DNA of 64,000 bases from CAWDBV01 sp963800705 (GCA_963800705.1 CAWDBV010000005.1:1-64000); one strand, 5' to 3'. Counted from the first letter of the stretch, positions 9,814 through 19,331 are shown. Translations and numbers: made by a program. Notes: generated by a model not told the origin, from the letters alone.

Positions 9814-9836
9814 CCGCACTTTGCGAGGATGGCTAC

Positions 9837-10985
9837 GTGGGGACTTCACCCACCGCAGCGACTGAGGACAAGAAACGCCGGATTGATCTCGGCGATGAAG
9901 CCGAGCCGAGTTTCTTCGAGGACAAGCGGCGCCTGATCCAGACCGGCGTCGTCGTCGTGCTGCTGATCGTCGCGATCTACGTCGTCTTCCCGAAGATCGT
10001 CGGCCTCGAGGACGCGATCGCGAAGATCGGCGAGGGCGACCCGCTCTGGATCGGCATCGCGGTGGGCTTCAACGTGCTCGCCTTCGCCGCCTACGTGGCG
10101 CTGTTCCGCAGCGTCGTCGGCGAGAACATCGTCGACCTCGAATGGCGCGAGAGCTACCAGATCACGATGGCGGGCCTCGCGGCGACGCGCCTCTTCTCGG
10201 CCGGCGGCGCGGGAGGGATCGTGCTCACCTACTGGGCGCTTCGCAAGGCGGGGATGGAGCGCCGCGAATCGGCGAAGCGGATGCTCGCCTTCCTGGTCCT
10301 GCTCTATTCGGTCTACATGCTCGCGCTGGTGATCTTCGGCGTGCTGCTCCGCACGGGTGTCCTCAACGGGGGCGGCCCGGTCTCGGTGACGATCATCCCA
10401 GCGGCGTTCGCCGGCGGCGTGATCCTGATCGTCGCGCTGGTCTCGCTGATCCCGGGCGACTTCGAGCGCCGGATCTCGAATCAGACCTCAGGGCGGTTCG
10501 GCAAGTTCGCCAGCCGCCTCGCTACCGCTCCGGCCACACTCGCAGAGGCGGTCCGGACCGCGATCGGCTTCCTCCGCCACCCGCAGAGCGGCGCGCTGGC
10601 GGTCAGCGGCGCGGTCGGCTTCTGGGCCGCCAACATCGCCATCCTCTGGGCGAGCTTCCACGCTTTCGACATCCAGGTCCCGGTCGCGGTTCTGATCCAG
10701 GGCTTCTTCGTCGGCATGGTCGCCAACCTGTTCCCGCTCGCACCGGGAGGGGTGGGCGCGGTCGACGCGGGGATGATCGGAGCCTTCGTCGTCTTCGGGC
10801 TCGACAGCTCGACCGTGTTCGCCGCCGTGCTCGCCTACCGCGTGATCGCCTTCTGGCTCCCGATCCCGCCCGGGATCGTCGCCTTCTTCGGGCTCCGCAA
10901 GACCGTCGCCCGCTGGGAGGCCGAGGGGCGGCCGGCCGAGGAGCAGAAGCCGGGCGTGGGGGAGCCCGCCGCCGCGTCGACTTAG
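9837..10985 (+). CDS. lysylphosphatidylglycerol synthase-type flippase-domain membrane protein (UPF0104)
   Basis: A 382-residue polytopic protein of the UPF0104/MprF-flippase family. After a charged N-terminus (residues 1-35) it has about eight membrane segments. Family motifs are AATRLFSAGGAGGIVLTYWAL and the C-terminal block LFPLAPGGVGAVDAGMIGA followed by YRVIAFWLP. It has no lysyltransferase domain, so it is the membrane domain alone, as in many proteins predicted to flip lipids or lipid-linked sugars. The GTG at 9837 is the first start in frame, 23 bases after the PAP2 gene. The two are likely co-transcribed. Confidence 0.85.
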   Translation: MGTSPTAATEDKKRRIDLGDEAEPSFFEDKRRLIQTGVVVVLLIVAIYVVFPKIVGLEDAIAKIGEGDPLWIGIAVGFNVLAFAAYVALFRSVVGENIVDLEWRESYQITMAGLAATRLFSAGGAGGIVLTYWALRKAGMERRESAKRMLAFLVLLYSVYMLALVIFGVLLRTGVLNGGGPVSVTIIPAAFAGGVILIVALVSLIPGDFERRISNQTSGRFGKFASRLATAPATLAEAVRTAIGFLRHPQSGALAVSGAVGFWAANIAILWASFHAFDIQVPVAVLIQGFFVGMVANLFPLAPGGVGAVDAGMIGAFVVFGLDSSTVFAAVLAYRVIAFWLPIPPGIVAFFGLRKTVARWEAEGRPAEEQKPGVGEPAAAST

Positions 10986-10999
10986 TGCCATCCATTACT

Positions 11000-11015
11000 T
11001 TACTTTTTGAAGTAA
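11000..11015. promoter_or_regulatory. palindromic operator candidate upstream of trxB
   Basis: TTACTT (11000-11005) and AAGTAA (11010-11015) form a perfect 6-bp inverted repeat with four bases between. It stands out as an AT-rich island in GC-rich DNA, 16 bases before the trxB start and overlapping the AAGGAG ribosome-binding site (11014-11019). Its symmetry and place suggest a repressor site or a weak RNA hairpin over the ribosome-binding site. Confidence 0.45.
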
Positions 11016-11020
11016 GGAGT

Positions 11021-11035
11021 ATGATGTACCTATGA
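11021..11035 (+). other. possible four-codon leader ORF overlapping the trxB start
   Basis: ATG ATG TAC CTA TGA lies directly behind AAGGAG (11014-11019), and its TGA overlaps the trxB start as CTATGA. The ribosome-binding site is 4 bases from the second ATG but 12 from the trxB ATG, so a mini-ORF translationally coupled to trxB is conceivable. It could equally be chance. Confidence 0.25.
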
Positions 11036-12045
11036 ACGAGCAGCAGATCGAAGAGCTGGTGATCGTCGGAGGGGGGCCGGCCGGATACACGGCGGCGCTG
11101 TATGCGGCGCGTGCCGAGCTCGAGCCACTCGTCATCGAGGGCTTTCAGTGGGGCGGTCAGCTCCAGAACACCACCGACGTCGAGAACTACCCCGGCTATC
11201 CCGAGGGGATCATGGGGCCGGAGATGATGAACGAGTTCCGCGCCCAGTCGGAGCGCTTCGGGACTCGCTTCGTCACCGACGACGCCACCGAGATCGAGCT
11301 CACCGACGGCGGCATCCACCGGATCGCCGTCGGCAAGGACGAGTACCTCGCCAAGGCGGTCATCCTCTCGATGGGGGCCGAGCCGAAGCGGCTCGGCATC
11401 CCCGGCGAGGAGGAGCTGCAGGGCAAGGGCGTCTCGACCTGCGGTGTCTGCGACGGCGCCTTCTTCAAGGGCGAGGACGTCGCCGTGATCGGCGGCGGGG
11501 ACTCGGCGATGGAGGACTCGATCTTCGTCGCCAAGTTTGCGAACAAGCTCTACATCGTCCACCGCCGCGACGAGTTCCGCGCTTCGAAGATCATGGAGGA
11601 CCGCGCCCGGGGCGTCGACAACATCGAGGTCGTCACCCCGTACGTGCCGAAGGAGTTCGCCGCCGGCGAGGACGGCAAGATCGGGACGCTGAAGCTCGAG
11701 CACGCCGAGACCGGCGAGCCGAAGGAGCTCGCCCTCGGCGGCGCCTTCGTCGCGATCGGGCACTCGCCGCGATCCGAGCTGGTTGCCGACCAGGTCGACG
11801 TCGACGACGAGGGCTACGTCGAGGTCGAGGAGCCCTCGACGAAGACGAAGCTGAAGGGCGTGTTCGCGGTCGGCGATCTCGTCGACCACACCTACCGCCA
11901 GGCCGTGACCGCGGCCGCCACCGGCACCAAGGGCGCCCTCGACGCCGAGTGGTACCTGCGCGACCACCCGCCCAGCCCCGAGGCCCACTGGGCCGGGATG
12001 GCGGGCGAGGTCGACGAGCAGCCCGAGCCCGCCAAAGCGAGCTAG
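11032..12045 (+). CDS. trxB: thioredoxin-disulfide reductase (TrxB-like flavoprotein)
   Basis: A 337-residue flavoprotein that reduces thioredoxin with NADPH. It has the FAD-binding GGGPAG near residue 13, the redox pair C137/C140 in STCGVCDGAFF, the NADPH-binding VIGGGDSAMED, and the C-terminal FAD motif VFAVGDLVDHTYRQAVTAA. The length is slightly above the 310-320 typical of bacterial TrxB because of an acidic C-terminal extension (PPSPEAHWAGM...PAKAS). The start is the ATG at 11032. The NADPH-site VHRRDEFRAS is present. It is followed 10 bases later by a metallo-hydrolase gene, probably in one transcript. Confidence 0.9.
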   Translation: MNEQQIEELVIVGGGPAGYTAALYAARAELEPLVIEGFQWGGQLQNTTDVENYPGYPEGIMGPEMMNEFRAQSERFGTRFVTDDATEIELTDGGIHRIAVGKDEYLAKAVILSMGAEPKRLGIPGEEELQGKGVSTCGVCDGAFFKGEDVAVIGGGDSAMEDSIFVAKFANKLYIVHRRDEFRASKIMEDRARGVDNIEVVTPYVPKEFAAGEDGKIGTLKLEHAETGEPKELALGGAFVAIGHSPRSELVADQVDVDDEGYVEVEEPSTKTKLKGVFAVGDLVDHTYRQAVTAAATGTKGALDAEWYLRDHPPSPEAHWAGMAGEVDEQPEPAKAS

Positions 12046-12055
12046 GCTCGTCGGC

Positions 12056-13174
12056 GTGGCGACGATCGAGAAGCCCGAGAAGCTAGGGCTGAAGCCCTTC
12101 CACGAGTTCGACCAGGCGAACGAGACTTGGCCGCGAGGCGATCGGCCGGCGGCGATCCGCGAGGCGGCGGCCGAGTTCCGGGCTCGGTTCGCAACGCCGG
12201 AGAACCGAATCAGCGGCGTCCGCACCGTCGACATCGCCTCGGCCGGCTACCCGGTCAAGTTCGCGTTCGGTGGCGCCGCGAAGGCGGTCAACCCGTTCAT
12301 CAACATCCTCAACCGCCTCGTCGCCGTCCAGTACGAGGACTTCGACGGCGAGCTGAAGACGCTCGTCTACGAGCCGACCGTGACCGAGGGCCCTGCCGAG
12401 GCGCCGTTCTACGACCAGCTCCTGCACCGCTACGGCGAGTTCCTCTCCTACAAGGTGTTCGCGACCTTCTACAACGACGTCCCGGAGGCGATCGCCAAGG
12501 CCGGCATCCGCCCCGAGGACGTGGACTTCGTCAGCTTCGACCACCTCCACGTCCAGGACGCGCGCTTCATCCTCGGGACCACCGACCCGCCGCCCGGCCA
12601 CGACGGGCCGCTGGCGCCGCTGTTCCCGAACGCGAAGCTGATTACCCAGCGCAAGGAGTGGGACACGTTCGCCTCGCTGCACCCGATGCAGTGGGCCTGG
12701 TACGTCGAGGACGGGATCAAGGGGATCCCGGAGGAGAACGTGCTGCTGATCGACGGCGACGTCGAGCTCGGCAAGGGCGTCGCACTGGTCTGGACCCCGG
12801 GACACACCGACGGTAACCACTCGCTCTGCATCAACACCCCGGAGGGCGTCTGGGTCTCATCCGAGAACGGCGTCGCCGCCGACAACTGGCACCCGCACCT
12901 CTCCAAGATCCCGGGCGTGAAGAAGTTCGCCGAGTTCTTCAACCGCGAGGTGGTGCTGAACTCGAACACGCTCGAGGACTCGATCGACCAGTACGACTCG
13001 ATGCTGAAGGAGAAGGCGCTCGCCGACACCAACGCGCGCGACCCCCGCTACCAGAACGTCTTCCCCTCCTCGGAGATGACCGACTGGCGCCGCCAGTGGC
13101 CGGTCGTGCCGAGCTTCAGCTACGGCGGCATGAACTACGGCGAGCTGGCCTCGCCGTCTCGCAACGGTGCCTAA
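12056..13174 (+). CDS. metallo-beta-lactamase-fold hydrolase
   Basis: A 372-residue protein with metallo-beta-lactamase superfamily metal ligands: D162-H-L-H165-x2-D168 in FDHLHVQD, a further histidine at about 250 in TPGHTDGNHSL, and an SENG segment. The N-terminal ~110 residues, with GYPVKFAFGG and an NPFINILNR stretch, are not part of the core fold and may be a family-specific domain. The C-terminal ~100 residues are helical and hydrophilic. The start is GTG 12056, closely following trxB. Its stop overlaps the convergent FAD gene by four bases. The substrate is unknown. Confidence 0.75.
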   Translation: MATIEKPEKLGLKPFHEFDQANETWPRGDRPAAIREAAAEFRARFATPENRISGVRTVDIASAGYPVKFAFGGAAKAVNPFINILNRLVAVQYEDFDGELKTLVYEPTVTEGPAEAPFYDQLLHRYGEFLSYKVFATFYNDVPEAIAKAGIRPEDVDFVSFDHLHVQDARFILGTTDPPPGHDGPLAPLFPNAKLITQRKEWDTFASLHPMQWAWYVEDGIKGIPEENVLLIDGDVELGKGVALVWTPGHTDGNHSLCINTPEGVWVSSENGVAADNWHPHLSKIPGVKKFAEFFNREVVLNSNTLEDSIDQYDSMLKEKALADTNARDPRYQNVFPSSEMTDWRRQWPVVPSFSYGGMNYGELASPSRNGA

Positions 13175-14376
13175 GCCTTAGAAGCTTCGGCTTCGGCGAA
13201 CCAGCGCCCGAGCCGCTCCTTCGTGAGCAGGTCCGAGCGGGGGCGCGAGAGGCGGGAGAAGGTGTCGCGGAAATGCTGCGCGGCCTCCGGCTCGCGCTCC
13301 ATCGCGGCGAACATCACCTTGCCCGATTCGCGGGGAAAGCGCGCGAAGGTGAACGACCATTCGTAGAACTCGGCGGCGCGTTTGTCCCGCCACGCCGGGT
13401 AGGTGTCGAGGCCCGGTCCCTGCCCCATCAGCGCATTCGCCACGTACAGTCCCTGCTCGATCGCATCCGAGATCCCCTGCGCGGTCGCGGGATGCTTGAA
13501 ATGGCCGGCGTCGCCGATCAGCGCCCAGCCGGGTCCGGTCGGGCGGTGGTAGAAGCCGCGCAGCATCGTCTCGGGAACGGGCTGGACTTCGCTCACCATC
13601 TCGCCGGCGTCGATTGCTTCGGGATCGATCGTCGCCGGGAACCGGCGGATCGCCGCGTGAAATGCCCGCTCGCGCGTCTCGCGATCGCCCCGGGTCACCT
13701 CCGGGGGGCAGTTGTAGATCAGCAAATCGATGTCGTCCTCGGCCGGCGCCCAATTGAAGACAGCGTCGCGCTCGCCGTCCAGGTGGGCGTATTCGGTTTC
13801 CGGGAGGCCGGTCCAGTAGCTGTAGAGCATGCCCATCTCACCGCTCAGCGGCTCGGTCTTCTCCAGCCCGAGTTGACTGGCGATCGTCGAGACGCGCCCG
13901 TCTGCCCCGAGGACCCAGCGGGCCTCAATCGAGCCGCCACCCTCCGTCTCCACGCCGCGCACCGGATCGGCCTCGGTTCCGGTCCCGATCAGCCCCGTCA
14001 CCTTCTCCCCGAAGCGTGCCTCGGCCCCTGCGGCGATCGCAGTGTCGAGAAGCGCCTGATCCAGAACCCGGCGCCGTGGCCCGGCCGCCTTCGTGAAGCC
14101 GGAGACGGGGGTGAAATCGCCGGTCAGCTCGTGGCCGAGGATGCGGATCCGGTGCCCGGAGAGCCTGATCGTGTGGCGATCCAGAAGCAGCTGCCAGGCA
14201 CCGAGCTCCTCGAGCCGCGCGATCGTGTTCGGCCACAGGCCGTGGGTGGAGATCGTGTCGGAGGGGAACTCGTCCTTGTCAACGAGGAGTACGTCCCAGC
14301 CGCCGCGGGCAAGCGCGATCGCCGCGGTCGAGCCCGCGCAGCGGGCTCCGACGATCACCGCGTCGTAGCGCTCCAT
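13171..14376 (-). CDS. FAD-dependent oxidoreductase, geranylgeranyl-reductase / monooxygenase-like
   Basis: A 401-residue flavoprotein of the p-hydroxybenzoate-hydroxylase fold. The N-terminal dinucleotide motif is VIVGARCAGSTAA at residues ~7-19, the middle motif is WVLGADGRVST, and the C-terminal FAD contact is LIGDAGHFKHPATAQG. The STHGLWPN and RRRVLDQALL segments are typical of the geranylgeranyl reductase/halogenase-like branch. It starts with ATG 14376, 7 bases past the end of the penicillin acylase gene, and is transcribed in the same direction. The reaction cannot be told from sequence. Confidence 0.85.
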   Translation of the reverse strand: MERYDAVIVGARCAGSTAAIALARGGWDVLLVDKDEFPSDTISTHGLWPNTIARLEELGAWQLLLDRHTIRLSGHRIRILGHELTGDFTPVSGFTKAAGPRRRVLDQALLDTAIAAGAEARFGEKVTGLIGTGTEADPVRGVETEGGGSIEARWVLGADGRVSTIASQLGLEKTEPLSGEMGMLYSYWTGLPETEYAHLDGERDAVFNWAPAEDDIDLLIYNCPPEVTRGDRETRERAFHAAIRRFPATIDPEAIDAGEMVSEVQPVPETMLRGFYHRPTGPGWALIGDAGHFKHPATAQGISDAIEQGLYVANALMGQGPGLDTYPAWRDKRAAEFYEWSFTFARFPRESGKVMFAAMEREPEAAQHFRDTFSRLSRPRSDLLTKERLGRWFAEAEASKA

Positions 14377-14383
14377 GGCCCGG

Positions 14384-17311
14384 CTAGCGGCCGCGCTTGC
14401 GGCGTCTCTTCCTGCACTTCTTGCGCTTCTTCTTGCTCTTCAGCCTCTTGCAGCTCTTTCTTTTCTTCTTGGCCTTCTTCGTCGTGCCGCCTGCGGCCCC
14501 GGGCGCAGGGCCGTAGTTGGCGTCGCTGCCGGCGGCTCCGCCGCTTCCGCCTCCGCCACCGCCGCCCGAGGGCGGCCGCGGCCGCAGGCGGCCCTGGACC
14601 TCGACCGCCTGCTGCCAGGTCGGCCGGTTGATCCAGTGGATGTCGTTGACGCTGACCCCGCCCGTGGTCCGGAACTGGACCGCGTCGGTGCACATCTGCG
14701 CGTCGCCGCCGCCGCCGTCGAGGCAGCCGGGGGCGCGGGTGTAGAGCGCCGATGCGGGCACGGTGAGCGCGGCGCGCAGCGAGTCGACGAGCGCGTCGCG
14801 GCAGTCGCTGAGGTCGCCGGCGCCGCAGTAGCGGCGCGAGTAGGCGCCCTGGACCGGCTCGCCGAGCAGGCTGCGGAGGTCCTTCTCGAGGAATCCGTAC
14901 CAGCCCGCCTGGTAGGCGCTGCCCTGCGCGCGGGGGACGTCGTCGAAGCCGATCTGCGCGCGGAGCTTGTTGAACAGGTCGTCGCCGAGCTGCGGCTTGA
15001 AGACCGCGTCGAGCGCCCGCGGCCACCACGCGTCCATGACCTGTACCTGGCCGGGCTCGTCGTAGACGCCCGAGTGGTCGCGGTCGCGGCGGTGGGCTCC
15101 GCCGTCGGACCAGGCCTGGAGCGAGTTGACCGCGCCGGCGACGTCGCCCGGCACGCCTCCGGGCGCGCGGCGGATCGTCTCCAGCATCCACGGCAGCACC
15201 TGGGTGCCGCGAAGATCGACCGTGCCGGCGTCCTCCATCGCGTCGATCAGCTCGGCGAGCGTCGCCTTCGCCGCGCCCTGGATTCGCGACTCGATCCGCT
15301 CGTCGAGCGACTGCGAGCGGTAGATCGTCCCGTAGCCGTAGTTGTCCTCGGCGGCGCGGTAGCCGGGCGCCTGCTTGTTGTTCCAGCTCGTGATGTAGGA
15401 CTGGTTGATCGTCCTCGGGTGCTCGCTGAACGGCGTGTAGCGCGCCTCGTTGGTGCCGCCCGCCAGTCCGTTGCCGTTCTCGGGCAGCACCGGGTCCCAG
15501 TCCTTCCAGTCGTACTCGCCGGTGCCCCAGGCCGGGAACTCGGGATCGACGCCGTCGGCGCGTACTGGGTTGTTGCCCGAGTTGTAGTAGCCGATGTCGC
15601 GGTCGTCGCTGTAGAACCAGTTGAAGGTGAAGCCGATCTTGTCGGCCGAGCGCTGGAAGGACTCGACGTCCTTGACCGCCGAGGGCGTGTTGAAGTCCGA
15701 GAAGCCGCGTGCCGAGTCGGCCTCGTGGAAGTAGGTCGAGCGCAGCTTCGAGAACGCGACCGGCTGGCCGTTGACCATGCCGCGCTTCGCGACCACGCCG
15801 TGGACTGTGCGGTGCGCTTCGAGCCGGTAGACCTCGGGCGGGCTCGGGTCGCCGGGGTTCGGCGTGATCACGTTGACCCGCTCGAGCACCTCGATCGGGC
15901 GGCACTGGCCGCGGTACATGTAGTGCATCGAGTCGATCGTCGGTGCTCCTCCGCCGGGCTCGCAGAGCTTCTCGGCGAAGGTGTCGATGATGTCCTGGCC
16001 CGCCGAGGTCGCCGACCAGGCGAAGTCCTGGCCGCGGCCGAGCAGCACGTAGAGGTTGACGCCGACGAAGGCGACGCCGCGGGCGTCGAAGTCGGGCGCG
16101 TGCAGGTCCTCCTCCATCAGGATCTGGGGCGCGAAGTAGGAGACCTGGGGGCCGAAGACCGTCACCGGGTGCCCGGACTCGGACTCGGCGCCCGAGACGA
16201 GCAGCGCGTTCGAGCCGCCGAGCAGGCCGCCGAGGCCCTCGAGGATCCCGCCGATGCTCGGCGGAGCGTCGTCGGGGCTGCCGTTGACGAGCGAGCCGGG
16301 GTCGGGGACCGCGACCGCGGCCGGGTTGATCCCGGTGCGGTCCTGGTAGGGGAAGCTTCCGCCGTGCACCGTGGTTGGTGCCTCGGGATCGTTGGCGCTG
16401 CGGAAGTCCTGCCAGGCCTGGGTTCCGGGGCCCTCGCCGTAGCGCGCCTTGGCGGCGTTGTAGACCTCGGCGTTGCCGAGCTCGCCGCCGCCGCCCTTGC
16501 CGAAGATTCCGCCGACCAGCGACGCGGTGGCGATCACGTCGGTGCCCTTCCAGGGCAGAAGCGGCTTCAGGATCGCCGCGTACTCGCCCGGCAGCTTGGT
16601 CGGGTCGAGGTAGGCCTCGGAGATGTACTGGTTGATCCCGGCGACGTAATTGTCGAGATCGTTGCGGAGCTGGATCCCCTCGGCGCCGTAGACCTCGTCA
16701 GCCAGGTCTATCTGCTTCTGGAGGTCGGCCTCGGTGTAGGGGGCGACGTCCCACTGCTCGGCGTCCATCCCCTTGTTGGCGCCGCCCGCGAACCCCGAGA
16801 GCTGGCCGCGGCCGGCGTGGCGGAGGACGTCCATGAAGAAGAGCCGGTCCTCGGCGCCGATGTAGCCGGCGCCGTACATGAGGTTCTCGCGCGAGTCCGC
16901 GTAGACGTGGGGGACGTTGAACTGGTCGCGCTGGACCGTGATCCCCGCCTTCGGGCTGTAGGTGCGGACGACGTTGGCGGGCTTGGTGCCGAAGCTACCG
17001 TCCTTGAAGTAGTCGCCTATCTGGTTCGCGCCGAGTCCCGGAGTCGCGTAGACGAGGTCCTCGTACATGCCGCGCTGGTCGTCGCAGTTGGCGGGAATCG
17101 TCCCCGCGAGCAGGAAGTTGCCGAGCTCGATCGCGTCGACGTTCTGGCACTGCCCCGGGGGGAGGATGTTGTGGAAGCCGCCCGGGTCGTCCTGCTGATA
17201 GGGCTCGACGGGTACCTGGGCGGTGGCAGGGGCCGCCGCGGCGAGTGCGCCCAGCGCCGCAACCGCGGCCGTTGCCGCGAGGCGGGTCCCGAGCTTTCCG
17301 AGCAGGCGCAT
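14384..17311 (-). CDS. secreted penicillin acylase family Ntn-hydrolase with basic Cys tail
   Basis: A 975-residue exported amidase precursor. The start is ATG 17311, preceded by AGAGAGGG, giving a signal peptide MRLLGKLGTRLAATAAVAAL that ends near ATAQ. The precursor is cut to expose an N-terminal nucleophile, here S367 in LLGGSNALLVSG. Other family signs are VQRDQFNVPHVYADS, YGAGYIGAEDRLFFMD and ITSWNNKQAPGYRA. Family members open acyl-amides such as penicillin G or acyl-homoserine lactones. The last ~70 residues are a Gly-rich linker and then a Lys/Arg-rich tail with two cysteines 11 residues apart (SCKRLK...KKCRKRR). The tail is of the type shared by five other exported proteins here. It lies 22 bases after the beta-oxidation operon. 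Confidence 0.88.
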   Translation of the reverse strand: MRLLGKLGTRLAATAAVAALGALAAAAPATAQVPVEPYQQDDPGGFHNILPPGQCQNVDAIELGNFLLAGTIPANCDDQRGMYEDLVYATPGLGANQIGDYFKDGSFGTKPANVVRTYSPKAGITVQRDQFNVPHVYADSRENLMYGAGYIGAEDRLFFMDVLRHAGRGQLSGFAGGANKGMDAEQWDVAPYTEADLQKQIDLADEVYGAEGIQLRNDLDNYVAGINQYISEAYLDPTKLPGEYAAILKPLLPWKGTDVIATASLVGGIFGKGGGGELGNAEVYNAAKARYGEGPGTQAWQDFRSANDPEAPTTVHGGSFPYQDRTGINPAAVAVPDPGSLVNGSPDDAPPSIGGILEGLGGLLGGSNALLVSGAESESGHPVTVFGPQVSYFAPQILMEEDLHAPDFDARGVAFVGVNLYVLLGRGQDFAWSATSAGQDIIDTFAEKLCEPGGGAPTIDSMHYMYRGQCRPIEVLERVNVITPNPGDPSPPEVYRLEAHRTVHGVVAKRGMVNGQPVAFSKLRSTYFHEADSARGFSDFNTPSAVKDVESFQRSADKIGFTFNWFYSDDRDIGYYNSGNNPVRADGVDPEFPAWGTGEYDWKDWDPVLPENGNGLAGGTNEARYTPFSEHPRTINQSYITSWNNKQAPGYRAAEDNYGYGTIYRSQSLDERIESRIQGAAKATLAELIDAMEDAGTVDLRGTQVLPWMLETIRRAPGGVPGDVAGAVNSLQAWSDGGAHRRDRDHSGVYDEPGQVQVMDAWWPRALDAVFKPQLGDDLFNKLRAQIGFDDVPRAQGSAYQAGWYGFLEKDLRSLLGEPVQGAYSRRYCGAGDLSDCRDALVDSLRAALTVPASALYTRAPGCLDGGGGDAQMCTDAVQFRTTGGVSVNDIHWINRPTWQQAVEVQGRLRPRPPSGGGGGGGSGGAAGSDANYGPAPGAAGGTTKKAKKKRKSCKRLKSKKKRKKCRKRRRKRGR

Positions 17312-17333
17312 CCCTCTCTCTCCGCCGCTCAGA

Positions 17334-18570
17334 CTACTGCCGCTCGCCAAGCGGCGCGCCGGACGAGGCCGCCTCGCGCAACAGCGGCGAGGCGCGGTAG
17401 GCCTCGCCGCGCAGCTCGCGGTGGGTGTCGAGGATGCCGACCGCCCGCGCCGGGCCGAGCAGCTCGGCCCACTCGAGCGGACCGAGCGGCCAGTTGAAGC
17501 CGAGCCTCATCGCGGTGTTCATGTCTTCGGGGGAGCCGACCCCGTCCTCGAGCGCGAACGCGGCCTCGTTTGCGATCTGGGCGGCGATCCGCGGCAGCGC
17601 CGCGGCGGCCTCGGGGCCGGCACGCGCCTCGAGCTCGTCCTCGTTGATGGTGGGTTCCCTCATGCTGGGGTCGCCGACGTGCTCGGGGTCCGGTGGTCGG
17701 TGGGCGTCGCCGGAGTAGTCGTACCACCCACGCCCGCTCTTGCGGCCGAGGTTCCCGGCCGCGACCAGCTTCGCCTGCAGCGGGCTCGGGCGCCAGCGCG
17801 GCTCGCCGAAGCTCTGCTCGAAGAACGACTTCGCGACCCCGAAGTTGACGTCGATCCCGATCAGGTCCATGAGCTCGAACGGCCCCATCCGAAAGCCGCC
17901 GCCGAGCCGGCAGGCGCGGTCGATTTGCTCGTGGGTCGCGATCCCCTCGGCCAACATCCGCAGCGATTCGAGCGTGAACGGCCGCGCGAGTCGGTTGGCG
18001 AGAAAGCCCGGGCCGTCGGCGGCGCGGATAGGCGTGCGGCGCATCCGCGTCGCGACGTCGGTGGCGAGCGCGAGCGCCTCCTCGGAGCTCTCGGTTCCGG
18101 CGACGATCTCGACCAGCTCCATCAGCGGCGGGCGGGTTGAAGAAGTGCATGCCGACGACGCGGGACGGGTCCGGCGCCGCCGAGGCGATCGCGGTCACCG
18201 GCAGCGAGGAGGTGTTGGTGGCGAGCACCGCTTGGTCGCCCAGCAGGGCCCCGAGATCAGCGAACAGAGAATGCTTGAGCGCCAGGTCCTCGGGCGCGGC
18301 CTCGATCACGAGATCGCAGTCGGCGAGCTTCTCGAGCTCGGCGGCCCCGGAGACGAGGTCGATGGCGCGGTCAACGTCATCCTCGGACCAGCGGCCGCGC
18401 TTCGCGCCCTTGTCGAGCCCGGTGCGGATCCGCGACAGGCCCTCCTCGAGCGCATCGGCGACAGGGTCGTGGATCACGGTGTCCATCCCGCCGAGCCCGC
18501 CGAGCTGCGCGATCCCGGCGCCCATCGTCCCCGCGCCGACGACACCGAGCTTCACGTGTTGTTCGTTCAC
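17334..18570 (-). pseudogene. 3-hydroxyacyl-CoA (3-hydroxybutyryl-CoA) dehydrogenase, one-base insertion
   Basis: Oxidises 3-hydroxyacyl-CoA to 3-ketoacyl-CoA with NAD. The GTG start at 18570 overlaps the enoyl-CoA hydratase stop. The N-terminal Rossmann motif is LGVVGAGTMGAG, then VIEAAPEDLALK and TNTSSLPVT. At the catalytic HFFNPPA block (about 18130) one extra base shifts the frame; the continuation is LMELVEIVAG, and then RPFTLESLRM and GPFELMDLIGID. A second family C-terminal domain repeat follows (MNTAMRLGFNWPLGPLEWAE), as in fused enzymes with two dehydrogenase C-domains. Restored length is about 411 residues. Fourth gene of a likely operon for acyl-CoA breakdown. Confidence 0.85.
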
Positions 18571-19331
18571 CGGCCCTTGAAGTCCGGCTTGCGCTTCTCG
18601 AGGAAGGCGGTGGTGCCCTCGACCCGGTCCTCGGTCGCCATCGCGAGCTCGAACAGCCGCCGCTCGGCGTCGAGGCCGCCCGCGAGCGTGGTCTCGTCGG
18701 CGGCGAGCACCGCCTGCTTGGCGAGCTTTACCGCCAGCGGCGGGCGGCGCGCGACGACCTCGGCGAGCTCGACCGCCTGCTCTAACCAGTCCTTCTTTCC
18801 GGTCACCCGGTTGACGAGCCCCATCGCCTCCGCCTCGCGGGCGTCGAAGCGGCGCCCCGTGATCACGAGCTCCATCGCCCTCTGCTTGCCGACCGCCCGC
18901 GCGAGGCGCTGGGTGCCGCCGGCGCCGGGGATGATCCCGAGCGTGATCTCTGGCTGGCCGAACTCGGCCGTCTCCGAGGCGACGATCATGTCGCAGAGCA
19001 GCGCCAGCTCGCAGCCGCCGCCGAGCGCCCATCCCGAGACCGCGGCGATCAGCGGCGTCCGGCAGGTCGCGAGCGCGTTCCAGAAGTCGCTCCCCTGGCC
19101 GAGCATCTCGGGCATCGTCGTATCGCGGAGCGCGGCGATGTCGGCGCCGGCCGCGAACGCGTCGTCGTTGCCCGCGATCACGATGCAGCCGACCTTCTCG
19201 TCGGCGTCGAACTCGGCGACCGCGTCGGCGAGCTCGACCCGCAGCTCGGGGCTGAGCGCGTTGCGGGCCTCGGGGCGGTTGAGGCGGCAGATCCCGACCT
19301 GGCCCTCGGTCGAGGTGACGATCAACGACAT
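18567..19331 (-). CDS. enoyl-CoA hydratase/isomerase family protein
   Basis: A 254-residue crotonase-fold enzyme, likely hydrating 2-enoyl-CoA in beta-oxidation. CoA-binding and oxyanion motifs are AFAAGADIAALRD and ALGGGCELALLCD, and the catalytic glutamates lie in the region PEITLGIIPGAGGTQRL. The start is ATG 19331, which overlaps the acyl-CoA dehydrogenase stop by one base. The longer frame to 19514 is antisense-like sequence within the upstream gene and is not used. The stop overlaps the next start as GTGA, which supports translational coupling. Confidence 0.93.
   Translation of the reverse strand: MSLIVTSTEGQVGICRLNRPEARNALSPELRVELADAVAEFDADEKVGCIVIAGNDDAFAAGADIAALRDTTMPEMLGQGSDFWNALATCRTPLIAAVSGWALGGGCELALLCDMIVASETAEFGQPEITLGIIPGAGGTQRLARAVGKQRAMELVITGRRFDAREAEAMGLVNRVTGKKDWLEQAVELAEVVARRPPLAVKLAKQAVLAADETTLAGGLDAERRLFELAMATEDRVEGTTAFLEKRKPDFKGR

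Noticed and set aside
8833..9849. Extension of the epimerase reading frame to 662 codons.
   Set aside because: The extra part is antisense to the PAP2 gene and lacks any match to the family; GTG 8832 gives the normal length.
14375..17497. A 1040-codon open frame on the plus strand opposite the penicillin acylase.
   Set aside because: It is the complement of a gene with a signal peptide and clear catalytic motifs. High GC content keeps antisense frames open; the product is low-complexity Arg/Val/Ala sequence.
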